The notes beneath the pieces were generated by a model. The model worked only from the letters and a program-made list of their open reading frames with translations, was not told the DNA's origin and did not search any database. 64,000 nucleotides of DNA from Aporrectodea caliginosa. Its lineage: Eukaryota; Annelida; Clitellata; Crassiclitellata; Lumbricidae. This document shows, piece by piece, positions 1 to 13,704 of the stretch (within the stretch, counting starts at the first letter, position 1; each line of letters opens with the position of its first letter). The DNA is taken from the NCBI GenBank assembly GCA_020284085.1, contig JACEVL010000932.1, positions 221,001 to 285,000 on the forward strand. Reading direction: 5' to 3'. Position numbers and translations under genes: made by a program.

Positions 1-27
1 CGATATGCATATAATATATGCATATCG
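1..27. repeat. 12-bp-arm perfect palindrome
   Basis: The arms CGATATGCATAT and ATATGCATATCG are exact reverse complements around a 3-base AAT centre. The site lies in intron 3 of esterase copy A. The aligned position in copy B (about 9640) has a related but imperfect sequence, so the palindrome looks locally expanded rather than conserved. No function is evident. Confidence 0.6.
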
Positions 28-427
28 CAAATAATCGCATAGGCCTACGTGCACAATACGGATATTATCCGGAGTTGCTTCCATGGAAATACCTATATTA
101 AAAAGTAGGAACTGCCATCTTCTATGCACAGAAGTGAATTATGCAATTATCCGTAATGCACTTAAGTGGCGTCGACTGTAGCCTACACTGCATACAATCG
201 CCATTGTTTAGATTGAAAAGAACTGTGAAAATCAGAAACATCTAAAATGTGAGGAAGTAAATTATGTCAATTAAGGCAAAAGTAGTAAAATGGCAACAAA
301 CGAAGGAAGGTGGGTTAATTGAACGTAAAGTCTTACAATAACCATTTGTAACCTATAGGCTATGATGCCTCCGGCATTCTGAATACAGAAGCCATACGCT
401 GTATTTAATGTTTTGTTAACTGTTTAG

Positions 428-3400
428 GAAGTGCTGAACCACTAGCGAAGCGCTTGTGCAAGGATACCAAATCTGTTGTCGTGTCGGTCGAGTAAGGAAT
501 CTTTCCTTATGTCATGGCTCTTAAATAACTTAAAGTTCAAGAGCGCAGATTCATGTTAATCATCATTCGTGTCTTTTAGTGGGCAATGAAGGGCCGCACT
601 TAGGCTGAATTAATGAAGCAACAGTGCTTTGATTCAAGTAATGCGCAAGGCCCAGCGCCTTGGCTTCAAAATTTAAACAAAAAAGGCTAGAAAACAACAA
701 AATGCAATGTACGTCTTGCAAGCAACCAGTGTACGTGTAGCCTATATGTCTATCTCTCAAGCAATTCATGAGTCTAGTTGCTATATATAATAAAGAGGTC
801 AGAAGAGGACGATCCCTAATCTGCAAAGAAGGCATTCACAGGAATAAACCTACATATTTCAATTATGAATTAAACCAAGATGTACATGTATGTATGGATT
901 TTCGTTTAGTCGATCAAAGTTTTGTTGTCAAGATCCTCAGGAGTTATCGGCCAGCATCCAAGATATTTTACAATGATTGGTACAAGTGGCTCATAGTTTT
1001 CACCTTAAATTCTGAATGCACGAAGAGCTTTTATAACGCTGAAGTACTTTCAAAATTTAAAAAATGTTCCTGTGCAATAAAGCTTTAATTAAGCCTGTAG
1101 TGCGTCTGAAAAAACTATATTTTTCATGTCTTGTGAAATTATTCATTCTTAAACAAGCCATAAGAATGTTCAGATACGTACAGTAGGGATTAAGTGCACG
1201 GCTATCTCTATTCTTTACAAAACAAGTATTACATCGAATTAGCCGAAATTATGTTCGGAAGAGTATTTGCAGAAGCCTTAGCCTACAGTGGCTTATCGCG
1301 AAGTTATATATAGGCTATTGCAAATAGGCTCATAGTTTATCGGCTTAAGTCGTTCGAATCCTGTTATAGCCAGTCACCTGTTGGATCGTTAGAGTTAAAA
1401 CTCCAGGAAAGAAGCGAAGGTCTCCAGAACGATTTCTAACGGCGACTCCATGTTCACAAACGCTGAGTCAATATACCTGTGATAATGGACTTAAAAGAGA
1501 AAGTGTAATTGCATAGCTAATTGGATAAACTGTTTCAGATATCGGTTGGCTCCAGAGTTTCCCTTTCCAGCGGCCATAGACGATTGTACCACTGCAACAA
1601 AGTACTTCCTGAGGAATGCTGCAGTTTTCAACGTCGATCCAACTCGAATTGCCGTAGCTGGTAGGAAATATTTTGAGCGTCATTTTCCGTGCGCACTTTT
1701 ATTACACTTCTGTAATTATTGTCTGTATGCTTACTCGTCTCCGTCTCCTCTTTCAAGGTAATCATAACCCAACCTGTACTTCCATGGACATTAGAAAAGG
1801 CCATATGGGCTCTGTACGAGTGCCATATATCATATGGGAGCGTGGGTTTTATATGGGCTCCATGTGGGCATGTTGGCAGCAATGCTTTGCATCGGATTGT
1901 TTGAGCGTAGTATTAAAACTAATGGCGTTGAAACATGTAATTTCTTTAAGTAAAATTGTGAAGTTATGCAAAAATATTTTTAATGAATAATAAACCCATT
2001 GCTCTTCGCCAAGTGCACTGCTCGATTCGACGCTTCATCATGCAATTCCCCAATCAACGCCGTCTGACAATCACCCTGGAGCTCTTTCAGAAATCAAAGA
2101 TGGCGTCCAAAATGGCCGTCATTTTCCCATTAGCATTAGGCCTAGTATCTAACAACTTTCAAGATTACTCACTGTTAATCGAATTGATATGGTTTTTGAT
2201 ACTCATGTCTCTCTGACAGTCTGAAATCTGCAACAAGACAGAAGCGTGGGCTTCATTTATATTTCATTTCTATTGTCACAAGTCATACAAGATACTCTTT
2301 TATTGTACACAGCTTACCACACGTGTACGTGATACTGTGATAATTAGGCTACAGCTCATATCCATTCTCTTTGGCGTCTATTTTCCTTAGTCTACTTTTG
2401 CTTTGTTTACACCTTTTGCTGTCATGTGGGGATATATATATATATAGCCTATCCACTGCGATAGACTGTGCACTGGATAAGCGAATTTCATGCATCTTTG
2501 CCCCGTCTCTCTCTCTCTCATACACATTATGTATACACACACATAAGCCTATGCGGTTTTGTATGTTTTTGTGAACGGTTTAAAGAAATTCGCCGCGTGT
2601 GTATGCTGTATGTGTAGATCTATCATCTATGTGTGCTTAGGCTATGTGTGGAATGTCTTTTTGTCATTAAATTTAGCATTTTCCTCACTCTATAGTCAAC
2701 TATGTTTGGACCCTTTCAAAACTGTTGATAAGTTTCATTTTACAAAACCAACGGTACGTTTACAATGCGATTGCTGCAATCAGGTCTCTTAACTATTGCA
2801 GGTGACAGCGCTGGCGGAAATTTAGCAGCAGCCGTATCCTTGAGACTCCGCGATGAGAAATTCCCCATTCGCATGAAACTTCAAGTTCTCATATATCCTG
2901 CCACTCAAGGCCTGGACTTTAATCTGCCTTCAATGATACAAAATAGGGACGGACCTGGTCTGACGAGAGACTTGATGTCCTTCTTCACGGCCATGTACAT
3001 CGACGGCAGCCATGATCATGAAGACGCTTACTTGCACAATCGACACGTGACCAAGAGCTTCCGGCAGACAATCGCAAAAACCTATATGAACCTGGAAAAG
3101 CTTCCCAAAGAGTTTCTTTCCGGGTTTGTGAAACAAGATTTCCCTGATGGAGACGAAAAGCTGTGGAATGAGATCAAAGGAAAGCTTCTACATCCATATT
3201 ACTCGCCTCTTGCTGCCGATAACGTGGAAAATCTTCCAGATGCCTATGTTTTTACGGCCAACTACGACATTCTTCGAGACGAGGGTTGGCTATACGCCAT
3301 TAAACTGAAAGAGGCGAAAAACAAAGTCACAATCTACAACGCCGAAAACGGGTTTCACGGAATTCTCAGCTTCCTCGGTCTGTATCCTGAAGCTGAGCCA

Positions 3401-3442
3401 ATGTTCGCGGAAATTACAAAGTTCATTAGGGACAATCTGTGA
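428..3442 (+). CDS. AADAC-like: AADAC-like esterase, copy A (exons 4-6, 5' part outside window)
   Basis: This is the 3' half of a microsomal-type serine esterase of the arylacetamide deacetylase / neutral cholesterol ester hydrolase branch of the hormone-sensitive-lipase family. Known members hydrolyse lipid or drug esters at the ER membrane. Visible exons are 428-491, 1539-1660 and 2802-3442, each with AG/GT borders and phases matching copies B and C (phase 1 in, 2, 1). Exon 4 ends in VVVSVE. Exon 5 gives [12 protein letters not shown], the family motif before the nucleophile. Exon 6 starts with [19 protein letters not shown]. The catalytic Ser codon is 2807-2809, the Asp (YDILRDEG) is near 3266 and the His (NGFHG) near 3356. 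The stop is TGA. Exons 1-3, with the membrane anchor and HGGG oxyanion motif, must lie left of the window. No frameshift is seen. The substrate cannot be told from sequence. Confidence 0.85.
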
Positions 3443-6299
3443 ACTCAGTCAGAAACTATTATTTAATTTCAATGTCTTATCTGCATTCTGCCACAGAAGC
3501 TTAAACTGCGATGCAGGCGTGCAGTGTGTGTCATAGGGCTTCATTTTCGCCAGACACTCGTTTTAGGCACAACAGGCCTATGCAAATACGTTTACAAAAA
3601 GAAACAATTTTCAGTTTTAATCTGTAATGCTAACACTTAAAGTAGAAATTCGATTGAATTGAAACAATTTTGTCGACTTAACGCAGTGACACAACTTTAA
3701 TTTTTTGTAGAACTATCAAAAGTAATTAAGCAGAGTTTATCAAAATGCCAAGTCAAATGATGTCTGCATGTATTACTGTATTTGCCTACTGGTAATATAG
3801 GAGCTATATTAGAAAGAAAGAAAGAATATAGGAGCTGCATGAGCCTTTTAAGGCCTAACATAGGCCTATTCTATTCTATTTATTCTATTCTACTTACGAA
3901 CTTACAAATCTCGTCTTACAGTAAAACCTAACTGTTGATAATAATTGAACAATGAAGGTATTTATGTTTTTTAATGTCATTTAGCTTGCTAACATTTTGG
4001 ATGGTGCATCATCCAACATTGATCTTTCCCCAATAGTTTTTTGACCACTTTAATATGCACACATTTATAATGTAATATATGAGTGCCAGCTGAAGCCACG
4101 GTCGTTGACTGGGGGTCACAGAAGGGGGCTGTCGGTCAAGCGTGAAAGGTCATTGCTATTCGTCACGGTCATTGCCTTGCACATAATCCGCCCTCTTTAG
4201 CCGCCCTTTTTGTGCCGTTACATAATAGGCTAGACCCCTGCGCCCTCCGTTGTGGCGCCGGCGTCGCATTGGCACTCGATCGACGATCAACGGTGCATGC
4301 TGTTGCTATTTATCCCACTTTTGATACTCAGTAGCCATACTATGTGAATTTCCACCATAGACACTAACGACGCTATACAGATCACTTCAGTCTACACTGA
4401 TATGATACAATTTTTCTCTTTAACTATCATTGCTTATCCCTTAGCCCAACCTTACTCAGTTACTCACAGCCAATTATAGTCAACGATACTTAATTATTCA
4501 GTTGACCTGACCTTACCTCTCGACCAAGGACCTATTATACACACTTAGAGCTGACGTCACGGTTACGCATTGAATAATAATCAACTTGCCAAAAGACGAT
4601 TCAACGAATCAAGATGGCGTTCAAGTGAGTCAATCTTAACAAATTTAATTAGCTCGTTTTTCGTCTACTCATATAACTTCTAATTCTAAATAAACGTCAA
4701 TAATGAAGTACTAGCTGATATCCCGAAGACGAAGAACCAGAAATGTGACGTTCCCGCAAACATAGGGCTACGTATATGCCTACTAGATCTAGCTTTTTTT
4801 GAGTGCGTGCCAAAAATAATACCGCTTAACATTTAAAAAAATACCGTAACGTGCCCCTCTGAATTTTTGCAGTAGTCTATAATATCTATATAATTATTTT
4901 TCTCATGTAGGTTTCAATAACAAAGCGCAAAAAACTGAATAGAAAGACATTTTTCAAAGATGGCTTTAGAATGGTGTTTATAATGAAGTCCTTCATAATA
5001 GAAAATGTGGATCCCTACATTGATTTTATATTTCAAAGTTTGAAATTTTGGGAAGGCCTACTCTCCAAATTCCGCGTGTCCAACAAATTCGAGAGCTTGC
5101 CACTTTTTGCACGCGTGCCATATAGGCTAGGTTCGCCATCCCTGACATAGGCTATGCCAACATCAGACATCTTAAGAGTTCGGTTTATTTGATTTTAAAT
5201 GGTTTAATACAGTTCGATTGCCAATCAAGTGGTTTACATGAATTTAGATAATAATCCGGTTATGGCATGTATTATATCAGTTAGGCTAGAGTTTAGCCAA
5301 CTACCTATGCGTACTAGAATCGTAATCGCCTTCACAGCTCGGGCAAGCCCCGATCACTTGGATTTCTTGCTCTGTTGTCTGGCATCTCAATTCGAATTTG
5401 GCTTGTAGGCCTACACAGTGTTGGGTCAAGGAAGTCCTAGTTCTGGGAACAAAAGGAACAAGGAGCGCGATCATCCCCGCGATAAGTTTGCAGATGACGG
5501 CCTTCGCAAATAGTTCGGTAAATATTTCGGGGGCACTGTCCAGTTGCACTTTGGAGACCAGAAAATATGATATTATAAAGGATACGCGCAGTGATAAGAA
5601 GCCAGTGCAAGACTAAAATGCTTTATGTGGAGACATGCGCAACGCGAGGGAGTCAGACTATGAGCCTAGCTGAAGCGCCTAAGACCGATTGAAAGGGAAA
5701 GAGGCTGTTTCGGGAGGCCCATAACAAGTGAGTTGCAATAGTCTAGGTGGGAACAAATGACCTACGGTGGTGAAGACAGAGGGAGAGACCGATCGTCTGA
5801 TGTCTTTGAGCCGCCACAGTTGAAATATGTATATGTGCTCCGTGAACGTGAGGGAGGAATCGAGTGTGACTTACAGGTCACGAAGAGCTTGTATAAGCAG
5901 GAAATTTCACAGTCAGTTATAGAAAGTAAAGTTCAGCAACCTGTTGCATAGTCCCAAACCAGATCAATTGAGTCTTTGTAGCATCTGTGGAATTGCTTCA
6001 GCAAACAGGAGAAAACAACACTTTACTAACTTTTTAGTGCTTTTTAAATCGGAAAATCACTTTTTAAAAACGACGTAAAGCTAAATTTCTAATTTATAAC
6101 ATCAGACATACACTTTGAAATATTCACAGTAGGTAGTAGTCATATGAGCCACGAGAATTAAATTGCAGTCAGTAAAAAACATGCATTATAATTAACCACA
6201 CTTGTTCTATGGTTGATTTAAATGTAACATTAATTTGTTAATTTGCACAAGATATTTTAATACTTGTATAAGGTCGTTTCTTTCATTCATCGTCTACAT
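3443..6299. other. spacer between esterase copies A and B
   Basis: No confident gene was found. The first ~400 bases align with the 3' flanks of copies B and C and are therefore duplicated flank. A run of TTCTA-type pentamers near 3866-3893 has a counterpart after copy B. At 4552-4559 there is a CRE-like TGACGTCA, and 62 bases later ATGGCGTTCAA runs into a GTGAGT donor; no following exon could be matched. An 82-codon minus-strand ORF at 5301-5549 has no recognisable domain. Confidence 0.5.
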
Positions 6300-7190
6300 C
6301 AGTGCTTCCCAAACTGGTTCCGCGGACCGGTGCCGGTCCGCGAATCTGCAAAGTGAGTCAAGAAACAGTCAAATTATCTCAGAATCAAGAAATGGCTATT
6401 ATATGTTTAAAAGTCATAACAAAACAGACTTTTTAGGCTAGCATTTAAAGGGCAATAGAGTCATATATATTTGGCTAAATATGTATTTAAATCAATTTTA
6501 ATACATTTTGAGGAACTTTGGTGATCGAAATCGAAAGAGAAATCTATATTATAAGGCTTACTTTGTTTACGTTTTCCTTCCGTTTGTTTGTATGTTTGTT
6601 TGTCCGTTTTGAAAGGCTCCGAAACGGAACGCTTTAGCGATTTACAAAATTTTACACAACATTATTACGCCACGGCATGATCAACGCGATATTTTCAGCT
6701 CGCAATTTTATTTAAACGCCGATATATGGACATTTTAAATTATTTCCAACTGTTTCAACGAGGCTATCTTATAATAGTATGGCCATTTGTCCACGTCATG
6801 CGGCTAAATATGCATGACGTCAACGCTTACGTCACCGCTCTGATTACGTCAACGCTCTGATTCGCAACCAATAATACGCCTATTATAAGGTTGAGATAAC
6901 CCAGTACACGGGAAAAGCAACTATGTTCACCTCTAAATATCGTTTCCATTCAGATATATGGACATTTTTAAATATTTGAAGCCCATCAGCAAATATAGTA
7001 AGTAAGTAGCCTTTATTTGCAGCTGTTAAAAATTACGCCTGAGCAAAACCCGGGCGAACGCCGGGTAAAAAATGCTAGTAATTAATAAATTTGGCACCGG
7101 TCCTCCTGCAGTGCGAAAACTCCTGCCGGTCCGTGACTCTGAAAGTTAATTCCTGCCGGTCCGTGACACTGAAAAGTTTGGGAAGCACTG
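6300..7190. mobile_element. non-autonomous hAT-type element inserted in exon 1 of copy B
   Basis: Terminal inverted repeats CAGTGCTTCCCAAAC at the left and GTTTGGGAAGCACTG at the right are exact complements. Subterminal GGTCCG/CCGGTCCGTGA motifs are repeated inside both ends. CAGTG-type ends are typical of hAT elements. The expected 8-bp target duplication is not recognisable (left flank GTCTACAT, right flank TGCGAATA), so the insertion is old or the flanks have mutated. No transposase is present. A Helitron sits inside. The right end abuts the surviving part of esterase exon 1. Confidence 0.7.
6543..7078 (+). mobile_element. non-autonomous Helitron nested in the hAT element
   Basis: The left end begins TCTATATTATAAGG directly after an A. 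The right end has a GC-rich hairpin (CCCGG, seven-base loop, CCGGG), then an A-rich spacer and CTAG before a T. This is the canonical Helitron layout: 5' TC, 3' hairpin plus CTRR, insertion between A and T. There is no Rep/helicase gene. A related copy lies in inverse orientation near 14470-14950, sharing the subterminal CGGAAAGGGAACGCTTTAGCG-like region. Confidence 0.65.
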
Positions 7191-7202
7191 TGCGAATAAC
7201 TC

Positions 7203-10200
7203 GTGGCTGCTGTATCCTATTGGGTATATGCTCCTCTGCCTCCAGGCTACTCAGCATCATCCAGAATACAATTTCAAGTCAAGATGGCAATGCTTAAAGT
7301 AATCGTCTGCATAGTAAGTGAAACAGTTGTGCTTTCTCGTGTGGTTTCGGATTCTGTGAATGTTATGTGAACGGAAGTACATTTATGCCCCATCGCTCAT
7401 TCTGTATCATACCTTATGACTTGTCCATAAATAACGGTGTCGTGGTTACCAAGATCCGGTGTTGGAGAACTTAGTTAAGCCTACACGAATAGAAAGTGGA
7501 TGTGACAGCTATTCTAAAAGCTGTTGACTACTAGGCCTATATGCTGCATACATGTATATAAAAACACCATCGTCGCGGATTTGTAAGACACCTGTAGTGC
7601 GTTGAAACAGAGCAATATCTGTCACGAACCTCAAGCAAGGCTATGAGATTTGACGGTCTTTAGTTTCCTATACTTTTTTCCTCTTAACCACTTTGAATCG
7701 CCAAGTGAAACCTGGTGATTTTTTTCTCAGTCTGCCATCTAAGATCGAGTGCATGTTCGTTCCTCTAGATTCTAGAAGCCGAGTTCGGAGTTCACGAGAT
7801 TTAGCATTATCCCCAGGCCAGAAATCGAATCCCCGACTTCTCATTGACCGCTAGACTAAACTTATGAGCGAAGAATGACTCTATTAGTTTTTCAATCCGG
7901 TGATTTGTTTTCGACGGTACATGAATGGAGTCGATTTGGCTCAATATTTATTTTGATTACATTCTTCAATTTTTAAGATCATGGTGAAAGGATCTTCCAG
8001 CTGAAACTCTGACCTAACTGCTGTCATGTAACAATATAACTATGCATCTGCATGTTGCTAACTTTTTAATGGACTCTTCCAGAGACTTCAGAAAACAGCT
8101 AATGTTACACTCAGCTAAGCCGCAGATATTTAAATTTTCAGTTTGTTGCTTTTAGTCTCGTGTTGGATCGTACCTTGGACTCGGTACGCAAGCGCAACTA
8201 TTAAGAGACATTGGTCAAGGCGTGAAGAAATACATGCCGAAGGATGATCGACTCATTGTGCCTGGAGTCGAAGTAAGCGCTTTCTGGATAGTCGTACAAA
8301 TAATGCTGCGCCAATTGTTTTTAACACTGTAAGTCGAATGCACTGTGTGCAGTCTTTTCAACGGCTTTTGGAATCATGATTATCACGCGTAGCTCAGAAT
8401 TCATCAATCAGGAATGTCTAGTCTACTATATCCAGATAAAGGAACACTCGAATAAGTTGAGAAAATTAAATTGAACTAATAAGAAGGATCGACACTAGGC
8501 GGATATGAAAAAACTGTTTGAAAAGATTAACACGTTTCAAATGCATTAACAATCAAAACTTTATACTTAATTTATTGGGATTTCTTTTGGGGATTCTTTA
8601 TTTGAACACCATGATGGTTATATAGATCAAAATATAAAAACTTTCACTGCCTAATTAGACATGATGCATTTGTTTTGTATGATACAATTTAACAGGGAAT
8701 AAATATTTATTTGTTGAAAAACAAGGAAATCGCAGGGTGAATAGAATTTTTGCAAGATAAAACGGTTGCATGTTATAAATAAAAGACGGTAATGTCGAAA
8801 CGTGAATATTCAAGCCAATCACAAATTAAAGTTATCTTAATCTAACCTACTTCGGTGTTAACGAAAACACTGCACAGTTGTTTTCAGGAAAATAAGTGCA
8901 AGATGTAAGTAATAGTTTAAATCTTAATTTACACATAAGCGTTATCTTTGTCTTTTCTGGTTATTTCTGAAACTGTCTAACTCAGTATATACGGATACGA
9001 TATTTTATTATTTAAATAAGTTTATCGGTTTCAAGAAATAACTTAATGAAAGCACTTCAGAGTTTGATTCCTGGAAAACAAGTGCATATACTGCAGATCC
9101 AATTTATAAATTTTAATTTACATGCAACTACCTCTCTATCATTTGCGGTAGTTTATGACTCTGTCTGCTATTTACAGAGCAGTGATACGATTTTCGATGG
9201 AATTCCCGTTAGAGTTTACAGACCTTCAGACGCCCTGAATGAAACTTTACCCGCAATAGTTTTCTACCACGGCGGAGGCTGGACCTTAGGGAGTATTGGT
9301 TAGTAATGACCTTGCACTCAACTTATTCTATTTAAACAGCCAGTAAGTCCTACTGTTTAGGGACTTAAGCAGTCAATAATGCATCATTATTTAACGTGCC
9401 AATATTCCTCAACCAATGAGTTAATCATGTCAATCGGTCAGTGTAACAAAACGCAAAGTATATCACTATTATTTTTGACCGTCTCACTCCAATATGTCAG
9501 ACTAACTAGTAAATCGTAAAGAGCGTCTTTATTGTTAACCCACCTATTTAACCTGTTAACCACACTAATATGAATGCAGCAAAACTCTATTAGTTATTGC
9601 GACATGGGACCCTATGCACATAACCGAATTGTGGACGTATGCGATATGCACATATCCGGAGTTGTCTTCCATTCAAATACCCTATATTAAAAACGGAACC
9701 GGCCGGCTTCTATGCACATAAGTGAATTATGCACTTATCCGCTATGCACTTAAGTGGCGTCGACAATGCACTATTATCAATGGCCATTGTTTAGATTGAA
9801 AACAACTGTAAATATCAGAAACATCTCAAATGTGAGGAAGTCAATATGTCATTTAAGGCGAATGAACCAAGGAAAGTGGGCTAATTGAATTAAAGCCTTA
9901 CAATAACCATTAATTGCACACCTATAGGCTATAGCAAGAACTATGATGCCTCCGGCTTTCTCAATTCATAAATCATAGGCTGTATTTAATGTTTTGTTAA
10001 CTGTTTAGGAAGTGCTGAACCACTAGCGAAGCGCTTGTGCAAGGATACCAGAACTGTTGTCGTGTCCGTCGAGTAAGGAATCTTTCTTTACGTCGTGGCT
10101 CTTAAATAACTTAAGAAGTTCAGCAGCGCTATGCAAATTCATGTTAATCATCATTCGTGTCTTTTAGTGGCCAATGGCGGGCAAGAGGCAACAGTGCGTT

Positions 10201-12966
10201 GATTCAAGTAATGTGCAAGGCATTAGGCCCAAAATTTAAACAAAAAAAAGCTAGAAAGCTGAACAAAATGCAATGCACATCAAGCAACCAGTGTACGAGT
10301 AGCTGTCAATCCTTGAAGGAATTCATGAGCCTAGTTGCTATAGGCTACACAAAGAAGAGGTCAGAAGAGGACCATCACTATTCTGCAGAGAAGGCATTCA
10401 TGAATTTTCTAAGCAAACCTGCGTATTTATGGATTAAACCAAGATCCTCAGGAGCTATCGGTAAACATGCAAGATATTTTGATATTGCCTTTAACAATGA
10501 CTGGTTCAACTGGCTCATAGTGTCTACCTTAATTTCTCAGTGCATCTGTGGCTTTTATGACGCTGAAGTACTTTCAAAATAAAAACTTACTCCTGTGCAA
10601 TAGAGATTTAAGCCTGCAGAGCATTTGAAAAAACTTCATATTTTTAGTGCCATGTGAAATTTTTCATTCTTAAATAGAAGCCATAAAAATGTACAGATAC
10701 GTAATGTCGGGATCGACTCGTGCTCGACTACCTCTATTCTTTACAAGACAGGTATTACATCGAGTTAGACAAAAATGATGTTTGAAAGAGTATTTTCAAT
10801 AGCCTAATAGTGGTTTATCGCGAACTGTGATGGCGTAGGAATTTTGTTATAGCCAGTCACCATATGCGCAGTTGGATCGTTGTAGTTAAAACTTCAGGAA
10901 AGAAGCGAAGGTCTTCAGAACGATTTCTAACGGCGACTCCATGTTCACTTACGCCGAGTCAATATACCTGTGATAATGGAACTCACAGAGAAAGTGTAAA
11001 TGCATGGCTAATTGGATAAACTGTTTTAGATATCGGTTGGCTCCAGAGTTTCCTTTTCCAGCTGCCATGGACGACTGTACCACCGCAACCAAGTACTTTC
11101 TGAAGAATGCTGCAGAGTTTAACGCTGATCCAACTCGAATTGCCGTAGCTGGTAGGAAATATTTTGAGCGTCATTTTCCGTGTGCACTTTTATTACATTT
11201 CTGTAATTATTGTCTGTATAGTTGCTCGTCTCCGTCTCCTCTTTCGAGGTAATAATAACCCTACTGGTACTTCCATAGGCATTAGAAGGGCCATATGGGC
11301 TTGTACGAGTGCCATATGGGAGCATGGGTTTTACTTTTATATATGCTCCGTGTGGGCATGCTGGCAGGGAATGCTTTGCATCGGATTGTTTGAGCTTAAT
11401 ATTGAAACTAATAGCGTTGAAGCTTCTAATTTGTTCAAGTGAAATTATGAAGTTATGCAAAATAATTCTTAATGAATCATAAAAGCATTGCTTTCTCGCC
11501 AATTGCACTGTGCGATTCTATGCTTCCCTATTACTCATGGAATTCCGACGCCAACGCCTTCTGAGGCGTATGCTAACGTTCGCGGTGCAATCCAATCTTC
11601 TTTTATATTTACTATAAAATATCCATTGGACAAACATAGTAGCAGTGGCAGAAATAATCTTAGAAATGCAGAAATTCCTAGATATATTCGGAGAACGAAA
11701 TGCGAACGGACTACGAACGCACAAACATCTAGTCTACAAGCAGATAGCCTACAGCCTAATATTTAATTGAAGCTTAGAAACTACGCATAGGCCTATAGGC
11801 CTAGCAGAACATAAATGCTCTTTATTTTGAGTCTCTTTTATTATACGCAGCTTAATAGGTGATACTGTGATAATTAGGCTACTGCTCATATCTATTTAAT
11901 CTCTTTGACGTCTATCTTTCTTAGTCTCCTTTTGCTTTGTTTACTCCTTTTGCTGTCACGTGGGCTACCCTCTGTCATAGATAATGCACTGGTTAAGCCA
12001 ATTTCTTGCTCCATCTTTGTCTCGTCTTTCTCTCCAAAACATATTATGTATATATATAGTTATACACGCACATAGGTTTGTTTGTGTGTCTTTGAAAACG
12101 GTTTAAAGAAATTCGCCGCGTGTGTACACTGTATGTGTAATTAACAGTAATTGTGTACCGTATGTGTGTTTATATGTGGAATGCATTTTTGTCACTAAAT
12201 AGGCCCTATAGCATTTTCCTCACACTATAGTCAAATGTGTTTGAACCCTTTCAAAACGGTTGATTAGTTTTATTTTACAAAACCAACAATGCGATTGCTG
12301 CAATCAGGTCTCTTAACTATTGCAGGTGACAGCGCTGGTGGAAATTTAGCAGCCGCCGTATCATTGAGACTCCGCGATGAGAAATTTTCCATTCGCATCA
12401 AACTTCAAGTTCTCATATATCCTGTCACTCAGGCCCTAGACTTTAATCTGCCTTCAATGCTACAGAATAGGGATGGTCCTCTTCTGACGAGAGACATGAT
12501 GGCCTTCTTCGGGGCCATGTATATCGACGGGAACCATGACAACGAAGACGCTTACTTGCACAATCGACACGTGACCAAGAGCTTCCGGCAGTCGATCGCA
12601 AAAACCTATATGAATCTGGAAAAGCTTCCCAAAGAGTTTCTTTCCGGGTATGTGCAACCAGATTTCCCGGATGGAGACGAAAAGCTGTGGAATAAGATTA
12701 AAGGAAAGATGCTTAATCCGTATTACTCGCCTCTTACTGCTGATAACCTGGAAAATCTTCCGGATGCCTATGTTTTTACGGCCAACTACGACCCTCTTCG
12801 AGACGAGGGTTGGCTCTACGCCATTAAACTGAAAGAGGCGAAAAACAAAGTCACAATCTACAACGCTGAAAACGGGTTTCACGGAATTCTCAGCTCCATT
12901 GGTCTGTATCCTGAAGCTGAACCAATGTTCGCGGAAATTACAAAGTTTATTTTAGACAATCTGTAA
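7203..12966 (+). pseudogene. AADAC-like: AADAC-like esterase, copy B (exon 1 broken; exons 2-6 intact)
   Basis: Same six-exon layout as copy C. Exon 1 remnant 7203-7313, then 8156-8272, 9178-9298, 10009-10072, 11030-11151 and 12326-12966, all with GT/AG borders and matching phases. Exon 3 carries FYHGGGWTLGS (oxyanion hole), exon 5 [12 protein letters not shown], exon 6 GDSAGG with Asp in YDPLRDEG and His in NGFHG. The exon 1 remnant reads VAAVSYWVYAPLPPGYS, matching copy C, but a TAA at 7197-7199 lies just upstream in frame and a hAT element replaces the rest, removing the normal start and half of the signal anchor. An in-frame ATG at 7284-7286 could start a protein without an anchor, and an unseen upstream exon could rescue it. 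The remaining coding sequence shows no frameshift, so loss is recent or function persists in a shortened form. Confidence 0.75.
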
Positions 12967-13704
12967 ACTGAGTCAGAAATATTAGGCCTACATAATTTCA
13001 AGGTCTTATCTGCAATCTGCTGCAGAAGCCTGAACTGGTCTGCAAGCGTGCAATACCTGTGTGTGTCATGGGGCTTTATTTTCGACAGCCACTCGTTTTA
13101 GGCACAAAAGGAAGCACTTTTTGTTTTTTAATTAGTTACGGTTAAAGTTGAAATTGTAATGAATTGAAACAATTTGTTGACTTAGCGCAGTGACGCCACT
13201 TTAATTTTGTTTAGAACATCAAAAGGGGTAATGTAGCAGAGTTTATCAAAACGCCAAGTCAAACGATGTCTACATATATTACTGCATTTACCTACTGGTA
13301 TTAGAAGTTGCATGAACTTTAAATTAAAAATATTCTTTCTGTTCTATTCTATTCTATTTATGGACTTATAAAGTGCCTCTTACAGTACAACCTAATCAGA
13401 AGCGCCTCTGAGTAGATATCTTGAAGGGGCGCTATATCAAGTTTCATTGATTGATTTATTGATTGTGAAGCGCTCCCAGTGCAAAGAATCCCCTCGAAAA
13501 AATTGTTATGAGAACAGGGCAGAAGCAGTAAGCCTATATATTAAGTGCTTTTTGCAGACTTAACGTTTTAGTGGTTGTTTATATTAGCTCCATAGTTCAG
13601 TGGACTTGAAAGTCCACCGAACAGCGGAGCTCCATCATTTACGTCATTTAGCGCCGGTTACTGGAGTGACTTCGGTGACTGGAGGAAATATTTAATGGAA
13701 CCAA
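12967..13704. other. 3' flank of copy B with a SINE tail
   Basis: The first ~400 bases are homologous to the 3' flanks of copies A and C. Around 13404-13436 there is a short + strand match to the 3' part of the tRNA-derived SINE (GCCTCTGAGTAGATATCTTG, then the GGGGCGCTATA box). No gene is seen. Confidence 0.5.

Noticed and set aside
1468..1990. ORFs spanning esterase exon 5 and its intron (also 10983-11508, 23764-24329)
   Set aside because: They read through the GT donor into intron or on the opposite strand; the exon borders explain the conserved part.
6300..7190. 8-bp target duplication for the exon 1 hAT insertion
   Set aside because: Flanks GTCTACAT and TGCGAATA do not match, even when compared with the uninterrupted exon in copy C.
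12460..12882. 140-codon minus-strand ORF opposite esterase exon 6 (also 2930-3136, 25887-26084)
   Set aside because: Shadow frames antisense to a conserved catalytic exon; they recur in all copies only because the sense strand is conserved.
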